NCBI GenBank assembly: GCA_016793165.1
Contig: JAEULA010000123.1
Location: 1-34,398, forward strand
Length of the DNA stretch: 34,398 nt
Source of the DNA: Alphaproteobacteria bacterium
GTDB taxonomy: Bacteria; Pseudomonadota; Alphaproteobacteria; CACIAM-22H2
Reading direction: 5' to 3'
The position numbers and the translations under genes were made by a program. Position 1 is the first letter of the stretch. Each line of letters opens with the position of its first letter. Positions 1-7,834 of the stretch are shown here, piece by piece. The notes beneath the pieces were generated by a model. That model saw only the letters and a list, made by a program, of their open reading frames with translations. It had not been told where the DNA came from and did no database searches.

Positions 1-701
1 GTGAAGCCGATGCCGCAGGCCGCCCAGCCCGAGTAGGAGTTGAGCATCGACACGACGACCGGCATGTCGGCGCCGCCGATCGGGATGATCAGGAACCAGC
101 CCATCAGCATCGTGGCGATGATCAGCAGCCACATCGCCACCTCGCTGCCGGTGGCGCAGAACCAGATCAGCAGCACGACGCAGAGCGCGCCGAGCCCGGC
201 ATTGATCGGGTGCTGCATCGGCATCGCGTTGAGCGCCGGCGAACGCAGGCCCTGGAGCTTGGCGAAAGCGACCAGCGAGCCGGTGAAGGTGATCGCGCCG
301 ATCGCCAGGCCGAGGCCCATCTCGATCAGCGAGCCGGTCTTGATCGCGCCGGGAACGCCGATGCCGAAGCTGGTCGGCGAATAGTAGGCCGCCACCGCCA
401 CGAGCACCGCCGCCAAGCCGACCAGCGAGTGGAAGGCGGCGACGAGCTGCGGCAGCGCCGTCATCTCGATGCGCGCGGCGATGTACAAGCCGCCGCCGCC
501 GCCGATCACCATGGCGACCAACATCCACCACGACACGTGCATGTTGGGCTGCGCGAGCGTCGTGACGATCGCGATCGCCATGCCGGCGATGCCCCAGAAA
601 TTGCCGGCGCGCGCCGTCTCCGGCGAGGAGAGGCCGCGCAGCGACATGATGAAGGCGACGGAGGCGGCGAGATAGAGCAGCGCCGAGAGGGTCGTGGTCA
701 T
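1..701 (-). CDS. pntB: NAD(P) transhydrogenase subunit beta, N-terminal part (cut by window start)
   Basis: About 233 N-terminal residues are present; the remainder, including the NADP(H)-binding domain III, lies outside the window. PntB carries part of the proton-conducting membrane domain of the enzyme that couples proton flow to hydride transfer from NADH to NADP+. The visible protein is a run of hydrophobic helices rich in Gly and Ala, as in PntB domain II, with segments such as GNFWGIAGMAIAIV, MLVAMVIGGGGGLYIA and FHSLVGLAAVLVAVAAYY. The ATG at 699-701 is preceded by GAGGG, and the gene starts 10 nt after the pntAB stop, so it is translated as the last gene of pntAA-pntAB-pntB. Family length is about 460 residues, so roughly half is seen. 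Confidence 0.95.
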   Translation of the reverse strand, partial: MTTTLSALLYLAASVAFIMSLRGLSSPETARAGNFWGIAGMAIAIVTTLAQPNMHVSWWMLVAMVIGGGGGLYIAARIEMTALPQLVAAFHSLVGLAAVLVAVAAYYSPTSFGIGVPGAIKTGSLIEMGLGLAIGAITFTGSLVAFAKLQGLRSPALNAMPMQHPINAGLGALCVVLLIWFCATGSEVAMWLLIIATMLMGWFLIIPIGGADMPVVVSMLNSYSGWAACGIGF

Positions 702-711
702 CGCGCGGCCC

Positions 712-1122
712 TCACTTCTGCTTCTTCTTGAACTTGCCGAGCATTCGCGAGGTCACCGCGAAGCCGCCGACGATGTTGACGCTGGCGAACACGATCGCGA
801 AGAAGCCCATCACCTGGCTGAAGCCGACCGCCGAGGCGCCGGCCGCGAGCAGCGCGCCGACGATGATCACCGAGCTGATGGCGTTGGTGACCGCCATCAG
901 CGGCGAGTGCAGCGCCGGCGTCACCCGCCAGACCACGTAGTAGCCGACGAAGACCGCGAGCACGAACACGGTCATGAACATCGCGAGCATGTCGTCGTGC
1001 CCGCCGCCGGCGGCCTGCTGGATCAGCGCGGCCTGGTCGGCGACGAGCTTCGCCTTCTGCGCGAGGGCGGCGGCGTCGGTCGCGACCTGGCCGGCGCTTT
1101 CGACGAGATTGGGAGCAACCAT
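712..1122 (-). CDS. pntAB: NAD(P) transhydrogenase subunit alpha, part 2 (membrane part)
   Basis: This 136-residue protein is the small membrane subunit found when PntA is split in two, as in Rhodospirillum rubrum. It supplies the first transmembrane helices of domain II of the proton-translocating transhydrogenase. The N-terminal 45 residues are Ala-rich and amphipathic. Three or four hydrophobic helices follow, for example MFMTVFVLAVFVGYYVVW and VIIVGALLAAGASAVGF, with the typical sequence TPALHSPLMAVTNAISS between them. The C-terminus is basic (KFKKKQK). It starts 11 nt after the pntAA stop and ends 10 nt before pntB, which fits a tight operon. Confidence 0.93.
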   Translation of the reverse strand: MVAPNLVESAGQVATDAAALAQKAKLVADQAALIQQAAGGGHDDMLAMFMTVFVLAVFVGYYVVWRVTPALHSPLMAVTNAISSVIIVGALLAAGASAVGFSQVMGFFAIVFASVNIVGGFAVTSRMLGKFKKKQK

Positions 1123-1133
1123 GGTGGCGGGCC

Positions 1134-2360
1134 TCAGAGCGTGCGGGGAGCGGAGCCGGGCGCGTCGAGCGGCGGCGCGTCGATCGGCTGGGGCTGGACC
1201 GGCGGCGGCGGCGGGGCCGGCGGCGCGAAGTTCGGATGGACGACCTGGCCGTCGATCGTGAGCAGCGAGCCCTTCACGATGTCGTCGTCGCGATCGATCT
1301 TCAGCGTGCCGTCCTTCTGCACGATCAGCCCGATGAAGCTGAGCAGGTTCTTGGCGTAGAGCTGCGAGGCGTCGACCGCCACGCGGCTCGGAACGTTGGC
1401 ATGGCCGACGATGCGCACGCCGTGGCGCTCCACGACCTTGCCGACCTCCGAGCCCTCGCAGTTGCCGCCGGTCTCGACCGCGAGGTCGACGACCACCGAT
1501 CCCGGCTTCATCGTCGCGACCATCGCGTCGGTGACCAGGCGCGGCGCCGGCCGGCCCGGGATCTGCGCCGTGCAGATCACGATGTCCTGCTTCTTGATCG
1601 TCTCGGCGATCAGCGCCGCCTGCTTCTTCTTGTAGGCGTCCGACATCTCCTTGGCGTAGCCGCCGGAGGTCTCGGCCTGGCGGGCCTCCTCGTCGTCGAC
1701 CATCACGAATGTGGCGCCGAGCGACTCGACCTGCTCCTTGGCGGCGAGGCGCACGTCGGTGGCGCTGACGACCGCGCCGAGGCGGCGCGCGGTGGCGATC
1801 GCCTGCAGGCCGGCAACGCCCGCCCCCATCACCATCACCTTGGCCGGCGGGATCGTGCCCGCGGCGGTCATCATCATCGGAAAGGCGCGGCCGAACTCGC
1901 CGGCGGCGTCGAGCACCGCCTTGTAGCCGGCGAGGTTCGCCTGGCTCGAGAGCACGTCCATCGCCTGGGCGCGCGTGATTCGCGGCACCAGCTCCATCGA
2001 GAAGGCCGTGAGCCCGCGTTCGGCGAACTCGGCGACCTGGTCCTTGTTGCGGTAGGGATCGAGCATCGCCACGAGCACCGCGCCGCGCCGCAGCGCGGCA
2101 GTCTCGTTGATGCCCTCCATGCCCGACATCGGCCGGGACACCTTCAGCACGATGTCCGCGTCGCCGACCGCGGCCGCGTAGTCCGCCGCGACCGTCGCGC
2201 CGGCGTCGACATACGACTGGTCGCCGATCGAGGCGCCGGCGCCGGCGCCGGACTCGACGACGATGTCGAGGCCGAGCCCCTTGAGCCGCTTCACCGTGTC
2301 GGGTGTCGCCGCGACGCGCCGCTCGTTGGCACGTCGTTCCTTGGGAATCGCGAGTTTCAT
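1134..2360 (-). CDS. pntAA: NAD(P) transhydrogenase subunit alpha, part 1 (NAD(H)-binding)
   Basis: This 408-residue soluble subunit is domain I, which binds NAD(H) and passes hydride to NADP+ on PntB. It begins MKLAIPKERRANERRVAATP, the normal start of the alanine dehydrogenase/PntA family. It contains the Rossmann motif VMVMGAGVAGLQAIATARRLG and the conserved AETSGGYAKEMSD and RPAPRLVTDAMVATMKPGSV segments. The last 35 or so residues are an unusual Pro/Ala-rich tail (APPAPPPPPVQPQP) beyond the folded domain, probably a flexible linker to the membrane part. It leads the pnt operon; the gap to the upstream kinase gene is 130 bp and may hold its own promoter. Confidence 0.95.
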   Translation of the reverse strand: MKLAIPKERRANERRVAATPDTVKRLKGLGLDIVVESGAGAGASIGDQSYVDAGATVAADYAAAVGDADIVLKVSRPMSGMEGINETAALRRGAVLVAMLDPYRNKDQVAEFAERGLTAFSMELVPRITRAQAMDVLSSQANLAGYKAVLDAAGEFGRAFPMMMTAAGTIPPAKVMVMGAGVAGLQAIATARRLGAVVSATDVRLAAKEQVESLGATFVMVDDEEARQAETSGGYAKEMSDAYKKKQAALIAETIKKQDIVICTAQIPGRPAPRLVTDAMVATMKPGSVVVDLAVETGGNCEGSEVGKVVERHGVRIVGHANVPSRVAVDASQLYAKNLLSFIGLIVQKDGTLKIDRDDDIVKGSLLTIDGQVVHPNFAPPAPPPPPVQPQPIDAPPLDAPGSAPRTL

Positions 2361-2410
2361 GCCCTGTCAGCTCCCAGGCCCTGCGCCTGCCGGTTCGTTG
2401 TGCAACGCGC

Positions 2411-2439
2411 AAAATGCCTTGGGCGCCGCCGATTGCCAA
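2411..2439 (-). promoter_or_regulatory. Candidate promoter of the pnt operon
   Basis: Reading the minus strand in the 130-bp gap upstream of pntAA, TTGGCA is followed after 17 nt by CATTTT, giving a start about 45 nt upstream of the ATG. The -10 match is weak (3 of 6), so this is only a candidate. It would let pnt be expressed independently of the kinase and peptidase genes upstream. Confidence 0.25.
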
Positions 2440-2490
2440 GCGCAGGCCGCGCGCCGGCCGCGGCAGAAGGACGCGGCGACCGGCCCGCCG

Positions 2491-3837
2491 TCAAGCGGCG
2501 GCCGGGACCTTGGCGAACTTCAGCGCCGCAGCCTGCCGGCGGGCCAGCGCCCGGACCTCGAATCCCTCGATCAGCTCGTGGAACAGGCGATGCCAGTTCA
2601 CCTCGGCGCGCAGGTGCAGGAACACCGAGCCGAGCCCGATCGCGGCGCGGTCCATCAACACGAATTCGCGCGGCGGCCGCACGCCCCCGAGTCGCCGCAG
2701 CTCGGCATGGACCTTCTGCGCCACCTCGCGGCCGTAGGTGCCGGCGTTGGTCTCCTCGATCAACCGCGGGCGGTCCTCCATCAGCGGCGCATAGACGAAG
2801 GCGGCCCAGAGGTTGAGCGTCGCGATCCGCGCCTTCGTCAGGTCGGCGAAGCCCCAGGTCTCGTAAGCGTGCACGGCGAGCGCCTCGTCGCCGTCGCGCA
2901 GCGCCCGGTACAGGTCGATAACGCCGCCGACGAAGCTCGGCGGGAAGACGCGGATCGCCCCGAAGTCGAGCAGGTTCACGCCGTCGTCGTCGCGGATCGA
3001 GTAGTTGCCGAGATGCGGGTCGCCGTGGATGACGCCGTAGCCGTAGAAGGGCACGTACCAGGCGCGGAACATCGCGAGCGCCAGCGCATTGCGCCGCGCC
3101 ACCGGCGCGTCCTTGGCCTCGAGCAGCCGCCGGCCCTCGAGCCAGGTCATCGTCAGCAGCCGCTTGGTGCTGAGCGGCGCGACCGGCTCGGGGACGTGGA
3201 CGCGATCCTCGCCGCGCAGCATGTGACCGTAGAGGCGCATGTGCCGCGCCTCGCGGTCGTAGTCGAGCTCCTCGCGCAGTCGCGCCGAGATCTCCTTGTG
3301 GATCTCGCGCGTGTCGATCGCCCGGTCGTAGCGCTCGTAGACGGCGAACACGAGCTTGAGCTGGCGCAGGTCCGCCTCGACCGCCGAATCCATGTCGGGG
3401 TACTGCAGCTTGCAGGCGACCGGCGTGCCGTCGGGCAGGGTCGCGCGATGCACCTGGCCGAGCGACGCCGCCGCCGCGGCCTCGCGCTCGAACGACGCGA
3501 AACGCTGCGCCCAGTCCGGGCCGAGCTCGCTCTGCAGCCGCCGCTTGACGAAGACCCAGCCCATCGACGGCGCGTTGGACTGCAGCTGGATCAACTCCTG
3601 GACGTACTCGTCGGGCAGCGCGTCGGGGATGGTCGACATCAGCTGCGCCACCTTCATCAGCGGCCCCTTCAGCCCGCCGAGCGCCGCGCGCAGCTCCGAG
3701 GCGTGGCGCCCGCGATCGAGCCGCACGCCAAGCACGCGCTCGGCCGCGAAGCGCGCGCCGAGGCCGCCCACCGCCGCGCCGACGCGTGCATAGCGGGCGA
3801 GCCGGCCGCCCAGCGAGTTGGTCTCGTCCTTCGCCAC
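2491..3837 (-). CDS. ABC1/UbiB/AarF-family atypical kinase
   Basis: The 448-residue protein belongs to the ABC1 (UbiB/COQ8) atypical kinase family, whose members support quinone biosynthesis or lipid homeostasis by ATP-dependent chemistry. Landmarks in order: GPLMKVAQLMS (the family KxGQ motif with Gly replaced by Ala), the Ala-rich nucleotide loop AAAAASLGQVHRATL, the Lys of VACKLQYP, the catalytic loop HGDPHLGNY and the metal-binding LLDFGA. No C-terminal membrane helix is obvious, unlike E. coli UbiB. The start is the GTG at 3835-3837, 27 nt after the peptidase stop; no in-frame ATG is available before the conserved region, and the ribosome site is weak. It is probably co-transcribed with the peptidase. 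Genuine UbiB is usually near ubiE, absent here, so I call the family and not ubiB. Confidence 0.88.
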   Translation of the reverse strand: MAKDETNSLGGRLARYARVGAAVGGLGARFAAERVLGVRLDRGRHASELRAALGGLKGPLMKVAQLMSTIPDALPDEYVQELIQLQSNAPSMGWVFVKRRLQSELGPDWAQRFASFEREAAAAASLGQVHRATLPDGTPVACKLQYPDMDSAVEADLRQLKLVFAVYERYDRAIDTREIHKEISARLREELDYDREARHMRLYGHMLRGEDRVHVPEPVAPLSTKRLLTMTWLEGRRLLEAKDAPVARRNALALAMFRAWYVPFYGYGVIHGDPHLGNYSIRDDDGVNLLDFGAIRVFPPSFVGGVIDLYRALRDGDEALAVHAYETWGFADLTKARIATLNLWAAFVYAPLMEDRPRLIEETNAGTYGREVAQKVHAELRRLGGVRPPREFVLMDRAAIGLGSVFLHLRAEVNWHRLFHELIEGFEVRALARRQAAALKFAKVPAAA

Positions 3838-3863
3838 CGCGCGGGCCCCGCCTGCCGCCGGCC

Positions 3864-5669
3864 TCAGCCCAGCGCCTCCAGCTCGTCGATGAAGCCGGCG
3901 ATCACCGACAGCCCGCCGTTCCAGAACTGCGGATCGGCGGCGTCGAGGCCGAAGGGCGCGAGCAGCTCCTTGTGCCGCAGCGTGCCGCCCGCGCGCAGGA
4001 GATCCATGTAGCGCGCCGCAAATCCCGCGGCATTGCGCTGGTAGGCGGCGTACAGCGAGTTCACCAGGCAGTCGCCGAAGGCGTAGGCGTACACGTAGAA
4101 GGGCGAGTGGATGAAGTGCGGGATGTAGGACCAGTAGTGCCGGTACTCCTCGTCGAAGCGCAGCGCCGGCCCGAGGCTCTCGCGCTGAACGTCGAACCAG
4201 ATCTCGCCCAGCCGGTCCGGCGTCATCTCGCCCTGGCGCCGCTCGTCGTGCACGCGGCGCTCGAACTCGACGAAGGCGATCTGGCGCACGACCGTGTTGA
4301 TCATGTCCTCGACCTTGCCCGCCAGCATCGCCTTGCGTCGCGCGGGGTCCTTCTCGGCGTCGAGCAGCGCGCGGAAGGTCAGCATCTCGCCGAACACCGA
4401 GGCGGTCTCGGCGAGCGTCAGCGGCGTGTCGGCCTGGAGGTGCCCCTGCACGCCGGCCAGGACCTGGTGCACGCCGTGGCCGAGCTCGTGGGCGAGCGTC
4501 ATCACGTCGCGCGTCTTGCCCTGGTAGTTCAGCAGCAGATAGGGATGCGCCGACGGCACCGTCGGATGCGCGAAGGCGCCCGGCGCCTTGCCCGGCCGCA
4601 CGCCGGCGTCGATCCACGGATTGTCGAAGAAGCGTCGCCCGACCGCGGCGAGCTCGGGCGAGAAGCGCGCATAGGCGTCGAGCACCGTGGCGCGCGCCTG
4701 GGGCCAGGCGATCGTCGGCTCCGACACCTTGGGCAGCGGCGCGTTGCGGTCCCAGTAGTCGAGCTGGGCAACCCCGAACCAGCGCGCCTTCAGCGCGTAG
4801 TAGCGATGCGAGATCCGCGGGAAGGCCGCGCGCACCGAGCCGATCAGCGCCTCCACCACCTCGTCCTCGACGCGGTTCATCAGGTTGCGTGCCGAGATCG
4901 GGCGCGGATAACGCCGCCACTTGTCGTCGATCTCCTTGTCCTTCGCCAGCGTGTTGGTGATCAGCGCGAAGGTCCGGATGTTCCGGCCCAGCACCTCGCC
5001 GATCACCTTCGCCGACTGGCGGCGCAGCGCGGGATCCGGATCGGACAGCAGGTGCAGCGCCTCGGCGCTGGTCAGCTCCTTCCCGTCGAGCGGGAACCGC
5101 AGTCCCGCCATCGTCTCGTCGAACAGCCGCGTCCAGGCCGCGCGGCCGGCGACGTACTTCTCGTGCAGCAGCTTCTCCATGTCGTCGGAGAGCTGGTGGT
5201 CGCGGAAGGCGCGCAGGTCGCGCAGCCACGCCGCGTAGCGCGCGGCCGCCGGGGCGGCGAGCTTGGCCGCCAACGTGGCCTCGTCGAGCCGATTGATCTC
5301 GAGCGAGAAGAACAGCGTGTGCGTGGAGACCGCGTTCACGCGCTCCTGCACGGTCTGATAGAAGCGGCCGATCTCCGGATCCGACTGGTTGCCCGCATAG
5401 GTGAGGTCCGCGAAGCTGGTGAGCCGCGCCAGCGACTCCTCGATCCGCTCGTAGAGCGCGACCGCCTCGCCGAACGCCTCGCCCGAAAGCCCGGCCAGCC
5501 GGCCCTGGTAGCGCTCGGAGAACCGCATCGCGTCGCGTTCGGCGGCCGCGAGGTCCTGCTCGATCTGCGCCGAGTCCCGCCCCGGATAGAGGTCCTTGAG
5601 GTCCCACGCGGGCAGCGCGGCGTTGCCCCCGGCGGCGGGGTCGTCGGGCGCGAAGGTCGGATGAGTCAT
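3864..5669 (-). CDS. pepF: M3-family oligoendopeptidase (PepF type)
   Basis: This 601-residue cytoplasmic zinc metallopeptidase should cut short peptides. The zinc site HELGH is at residues 394-398, within DVMTLAHELGHGVHQVLAG, and the third ligand region ETASVFGEMLTF follows about 25 residues later, as in the M3 family. The N-terminal half is the helical oligoendopeptidase F domain (WDLKDLYPG near residue 20), and the C-terminal part contains the family signature FIHSPFYVYAYAFGDCLVNSLY. The chosen ATG at 5667-5669 has CGGAG about 8 nt upstream; an in-frame extension to 5741 would add a segment without family similarity. It is divergent from the acyl-CoA synthetase and upstream of the ABC1 kinase in the same direction. 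Confidence 0.93.
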   Translation of the reverse strand: MTHPTFAPDDPAAGGNAALPAWDLKDLYPGRDSAQIEQDLAAAERDAMRFSERYQGRLAGLSGEAFGEAVALYERIEESLARLTSFADLTYAGNQSDPEIGRFYQTVQERVNAVSTHTLFFSLEINRLDEATLAAKLAAPAAARYAAWLRDLRAFRDHQLSDDMEKLLHEKYVAGRAAWTRLFDETMAGLRFPLDGKELTSAEALHLLSDPDPALRRQSAKVIGEVLGRNIRTFALITNTLAKDKEIDDKWRRYPRPISARNLMNRVEDEVVEALIGSVRAAFPRISHRYYALKARWFGVAQLDYWDRNAPLPKVSEPTIAWPQARATVLDAYARFSPELAAVGRRFFDNPWIDAGVRPGKAPGAFAHPTVPSAHPYLLLNYQGKTRDVMTLAHELGHGVHQVLAGVQGHLQADTPLTLAETASVFGEMLTFRALLDAEKDPARRKAMLAGKVEDMINTVVRQIAFVEFERRVHDERRQGEMTPDRLGEIWFDVQRESLGPALRFDEEYRHYWSYIPHFIHSPFYVYAYAFGDCLVNSLYAAYQRNAAGFAARYMDLLRAGGTLRHKELLAPFGLDAADPQFWNGGLSVIAGFIDELEALG

Positions 5670-5673
5670 GGCT

Positions 5674-5703
5674 TTGGCTCCGGGCAGAGCAACCGGATAT
5701 AAG
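5674..5703 (+). promoter_or_regulatory. Candidate promoter of the acyl-CoA synthetase gene
   Basis: In the 103-bp divergent gap, TTGGCT (5674-5679) and TATAAG (5698-5703) are separated by 18 nt. This would give a leader of about 60 nt before the ATG at 5773. The -35 box sits just upstream of the peptidase start on the opposite strand, so the two promoters could interfere. Confidence 0.35.
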
Positions 5704-5772
5704 GCGCGACCCCGGGGCCGCCAAGCGACATGGCCCGGCACGCCGGCGGGGACGGGGACATCGGGGACGGGG

Positions 5773-7566
5773 ATGGACTACAGCAAGATCCGCAGCCTGC
5801 CGCAGATGATCCTCGAGCGGGCCGCCCGGGAGGGCGCAAAGCCGTTCCTCTGGGCGAAGCACGGCGGAAAATGGACGAGCACCTCCTGGCTCGAGTTCGC
5901 CGAGCAGGTCCGCATCCTCGGCCGCGCCCTGATCGCGCTCGGCGTGAAGCGCGGCGACCGCGTCGCGCTGATCGCCGAGAACCGCCCGGAATGGCTGATC
6001 GCGGACTACGCGATCATGTCGATCGGTGCGCTGACCGTGCCCGGCTACTCCACCAACACCGTCGACGACAATCGCCACATCTTCACCAATGCGGGCGTCG
6101 CCGCCGCGATCGCCTCGACGCGCACGCTCGCCGAGCGCGCCCTCGCCGCCGCCGGCCGCAGCCCGACCTGCCGGACCGTCGTCGCGATCGAGCCGCCCGA
6201 GCTCGCGCAGGACTCCGGCGTGCGCCTCGTGCCCTGGGCCGACGCGATGGCGCTCGGCGCGACGCGCACCGACGACATCGACGCGATCGTCGCCGACCTG
6301 CGCCGCGACGACATCGCCTGCGTCATCCACACCTCCGGCACCGGCGGCCTGCCCAAGGGCGTGTCGCTGCATCACGGCGCGATGCTCGCGAACTGCGAGG
6401 GCGCCGACCATCTGCTGCGCACGATCGGCTTCGGCGTCGAGGCCGAGGTCTATCTCTCGTTCCTGCCGCTTTCGCATGCCTACGAGCACACCGTCGGCGG
6501 CGCGCTGATGCCGTCGATCGGCGCGCAGATCTACTACGCCGAGGGCACCGACAAGCTCGCCAGCAACATGATCGAGGTCCGACCGACGATCATGACCGCG
6601 GTGCCGCGGCTCTACGAGACGCTGCATGCGCGGATCTCGCAGCAGATGACCCGCGAAGGCGGCTTGAAGGCGAAGCTCTTCGCGATGGCTGTGGCGATCG
6701 GCGCGAAGCGGCACAAGGACCCGCGCACGCTCACGCTGCTCGAGCGGCTGGTCGACCCGCTGCTCGACCGGCTCGTCCGCGACAAGGTTCGCGCGCGCTT
6801 CGGCGGCCGGCTCAAGGCTCTGGTGTCGGGCGGCGCGCCCCTCAACCCGGAGATCGGCCTCTACTTCACGGCGCTGGGGCTGATCCTGTGCCAGGGCTAT
6901 GGCCAGACGGAGACGGGACCGGTGGTCAGCGCCAACTTGCCGCGGCGCATCAAGCTCGACACCGTCGGCCCGCCGTTCAAGGGCGTCGAGGTGCGCATCG
7001 CGGAGGACGGCGAGATCCTCATCCGCGGCGAGCTCGTGATGAAGGGCTACTGGAACGACGAGGCCGCGACCGCCGCCACGATCCGCGACGGCTGGCTCCA
7101 TACCGGCGACATCGGCCTGATCGACGAGGACGGCTACCTCAAGATCACCGACCGCAAGAAGGATTTCATCAAGAACTCCGGCGGCGACATGATCGCACCC
7201 GCGCGCATCGAAGGCATGCTCGCGATGCAGCCGGAGATCGCACAGGCGATGGTGCATGGCGACCGCCGTCCCTACCTGGTGGCGCTCGTCGTTCCGCGCG
7301 ACGAGGCGATCAAGGCCGCGGCGACCGCCGCCGGCAAGCCGGCCGAGCTCGCGGTCCTGGCCGACGACCCGGGGCTGCGCGCGACGGTCGAGCGCGCGAT
7401 CGAGCGGGTCAACAAGCAGCTGTCGGCGACCGAGCGCGTGCGGAAGTTCCTGATCGCGCCCGACGCCTTCACCGTCGCCAACGAGATGATGACGCCGACG
7501 CTGAAGATCCGCCGCCACCGGATCCGCGCCACCCACGGCGACGCGCTCGACGCGCTCTATCGCTGA
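5773..7566 (+). CDS. Long-chain fatty acid--CoA ligase (AMP-forming)
   Basis: The 597-residue enzyme is an ANL-superfamily acyl-CoA synthetase of the eukaryotic-like long-chain (FAA1/FadD15-type) group, which activates fatty acids with ATP and CoA. Visible motifs are the AMP-binding loop TSGTGGLPKGV (residues 187-197, with Gly in place of the usual second Thr), YGQTETGP from residue 376, the hinge region DRKKDFIKNSGG, and the C-terminal catalytic Lys578 in TPTLKIRR. FLPLSHAYEHTVG is typical of the long-chain group. ATG at 5773 follows GGGGACGGGG; an upstream in-frame ATG at 5668 would add low-complexity sequence. No beta-oxidation genes are adjacent, so the physiological chain length is not indicated. 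Confidence 0.92.
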   Translation: MDYSKIRSLPQMILERAAREGAKPFLWAKHGGKWTSTSWLEFAEQVRILGRALIALGVKRGDRVALIAENRPEWLIADYAIMSIGALTVPGYSTNTVDDNRHIFTNAGVAAAIASTRTLAERALAAAGRSPTCRTVVAIEPPELAQDSGVRLVPWADAMALGATRTDDIDAIVADLRRDDIACVIHTSGTGGLPKGVSLHHGAMLANCEGADHLLRTIGFGVEAEVYLSFLPLSHAYEHTVGGALMPSIGAQIYYAEGTDKLASNMIEVRPTIMTAVPRLYETLHARISQQMTREGGLKAKLFAMAVAIGAKRHKDPRTLTLLERLVDPLLDRLVRDKVRARFGGRLKALVSGGAPLNPEIGLYFTALGLILCQGYGQTETGPVVSANLPRRIKLDTVGPPFKGVEVRIAEDGEILIRGELVMKGYWNDEAATAATIRDGWLHTGDIGLIDEDGYLKITDRKKDFIKNSGGDMIAPARIEGMLAMQPEIAQAMVHGDRRPYLVALVVPRDEAIKAAATAAGKPAELAVLADDPGLRATVERAIERVNKQLSATERVRKFLIAPDAFTVANEMMTPTLKIRRHRIRATHGDALDALYR

Positions 7567-7599
7567 GCAGCTCGACGGCGACGGCGCAATTCCCGCCTT

Positions 7600-7627
7600 G
7601 ACGCTCGCGCGCCGCGATGCGAGCGTC
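7600..7627. promoter_or_regulatory. Perfect 9-bp inverted repeat over a TTGACG box upstream of trpL
   Basis: The arms 7600-7608 and 7619-7627 are perfectly complementary, separated by 10 nt. The left arm overlaps TTGACG (7598-7603), which lies about 30-35 bp before the GTG of the leader peptide. In Sinorhizobium the trp leader transcript starts at or near the leader start codon, so TTGACG is well placed as a -35 box. I see no convincing -10 box. The repeat could be an operator over the promoter or a terminator stem for the preceding gene. There is no T run after it, which argues against a simple terminator. Confidence 0.4.
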
Positions 7628-7632
7628 GGGGC

Positions 7633-7704
7633 GTGATCGAGACCTCCACCCGCGCGTTCTTCCGCGACACCGCCTGCGCCGCCTGGCGCGGCTGGTGGTG
7701 GTGA
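7633..7704 (+). CDS. trpL: trp operon leader peptide (23 residues, ending in Trp-Trp-Trp)
   Basis: A short open frame begins with GTG at 7633 after GGGG and ends with codons for AAWRGWWW and a TGA at 7702-7704. Four of its 23 codons are Trp, three of them consecutive immediately before the stop. That is the hallmark of a trp attenuator leader: ribosomes stall at these codons when charged tRNA-Trp is scarce. It lies 153 bp upstream of trpE(G), as in rhizobia and Azospirillum, where trpL precedes the same fused gene. Oddities are the GTG start and an N-terminal stretch longer than the 14-residue S. meliloti peptide. The transcript may be nearly leaderless. Confidence 0.8.
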   Translation: MIETSTRAFFRDTACAAWRGWWW

Positions 7705-7783
7705 CGTCCGTCACCCCCTGATCCCTTTCCTTTTCCATTCCTGACTTTTTTGCGCTTCGGCGCCTGATCCGCTGAACCGGATC

Positions 7784-7818
7784 CGGGCCGACGCGTCTTC
7801 GCCACCGACGCGGGCCCG
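7784..7818 (+). promoter_or_regulatory. trp attenuator: antiterminator stem
   Basis: Segment 7784-7797 (CGGGCC, a two-base bulge, CGCGTC) can pair with 7807-7818 (GACGCG then GGCCCG), giving a 12-bp stem with a 2-nt bulge and a 9-nt loop. It shares bases 7809-7817 with the terminator stem, so only one can form. Stalling of the ribosome on the Trp codons of trpL would favour this form and allow trpE(G) transcription. The loop (7799-7807) can also pair with 7696-7704, over the last Trp codons and the stop, giving a plausible alternative fold when translation is complete. Pairings were read by eye, not computed. Confidence 0.65.
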
Positions 7819-7834
7819 CTTGCGAGGGCCCGCG
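7809..7834 (+). terminator. trp attenuator: terminator stem-loop
   Basis: A perfect 9-bp GC stem (7809-7817 with 7826-7834) closes an 8-nt loop, ending 23 nt before the trpE(G) start. It resembles in layout the terminator seen before rhizobial trpE(G). The following bases (CGCTTCCG) lack the usual run of T, so termination may be weak or helped by other factors. Confidence 0.6.

Noticed and set aside
2263..4011. Long plus-strand open frame opposite pntAA and the ABC1 kinase gene
   Set aside because: Arg/His-rich composition with no recognisable domain; it mirrors well-identified genes on the other strand, a usual effect of high GC.
7746..7751. Run of six T after trpL as an intrinsic terminator
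   Set aside because: No GC-rich stem directly precedes it; the preceding bases are pyrimidine-rich. The real terminator stem is further down at 7809-7834.
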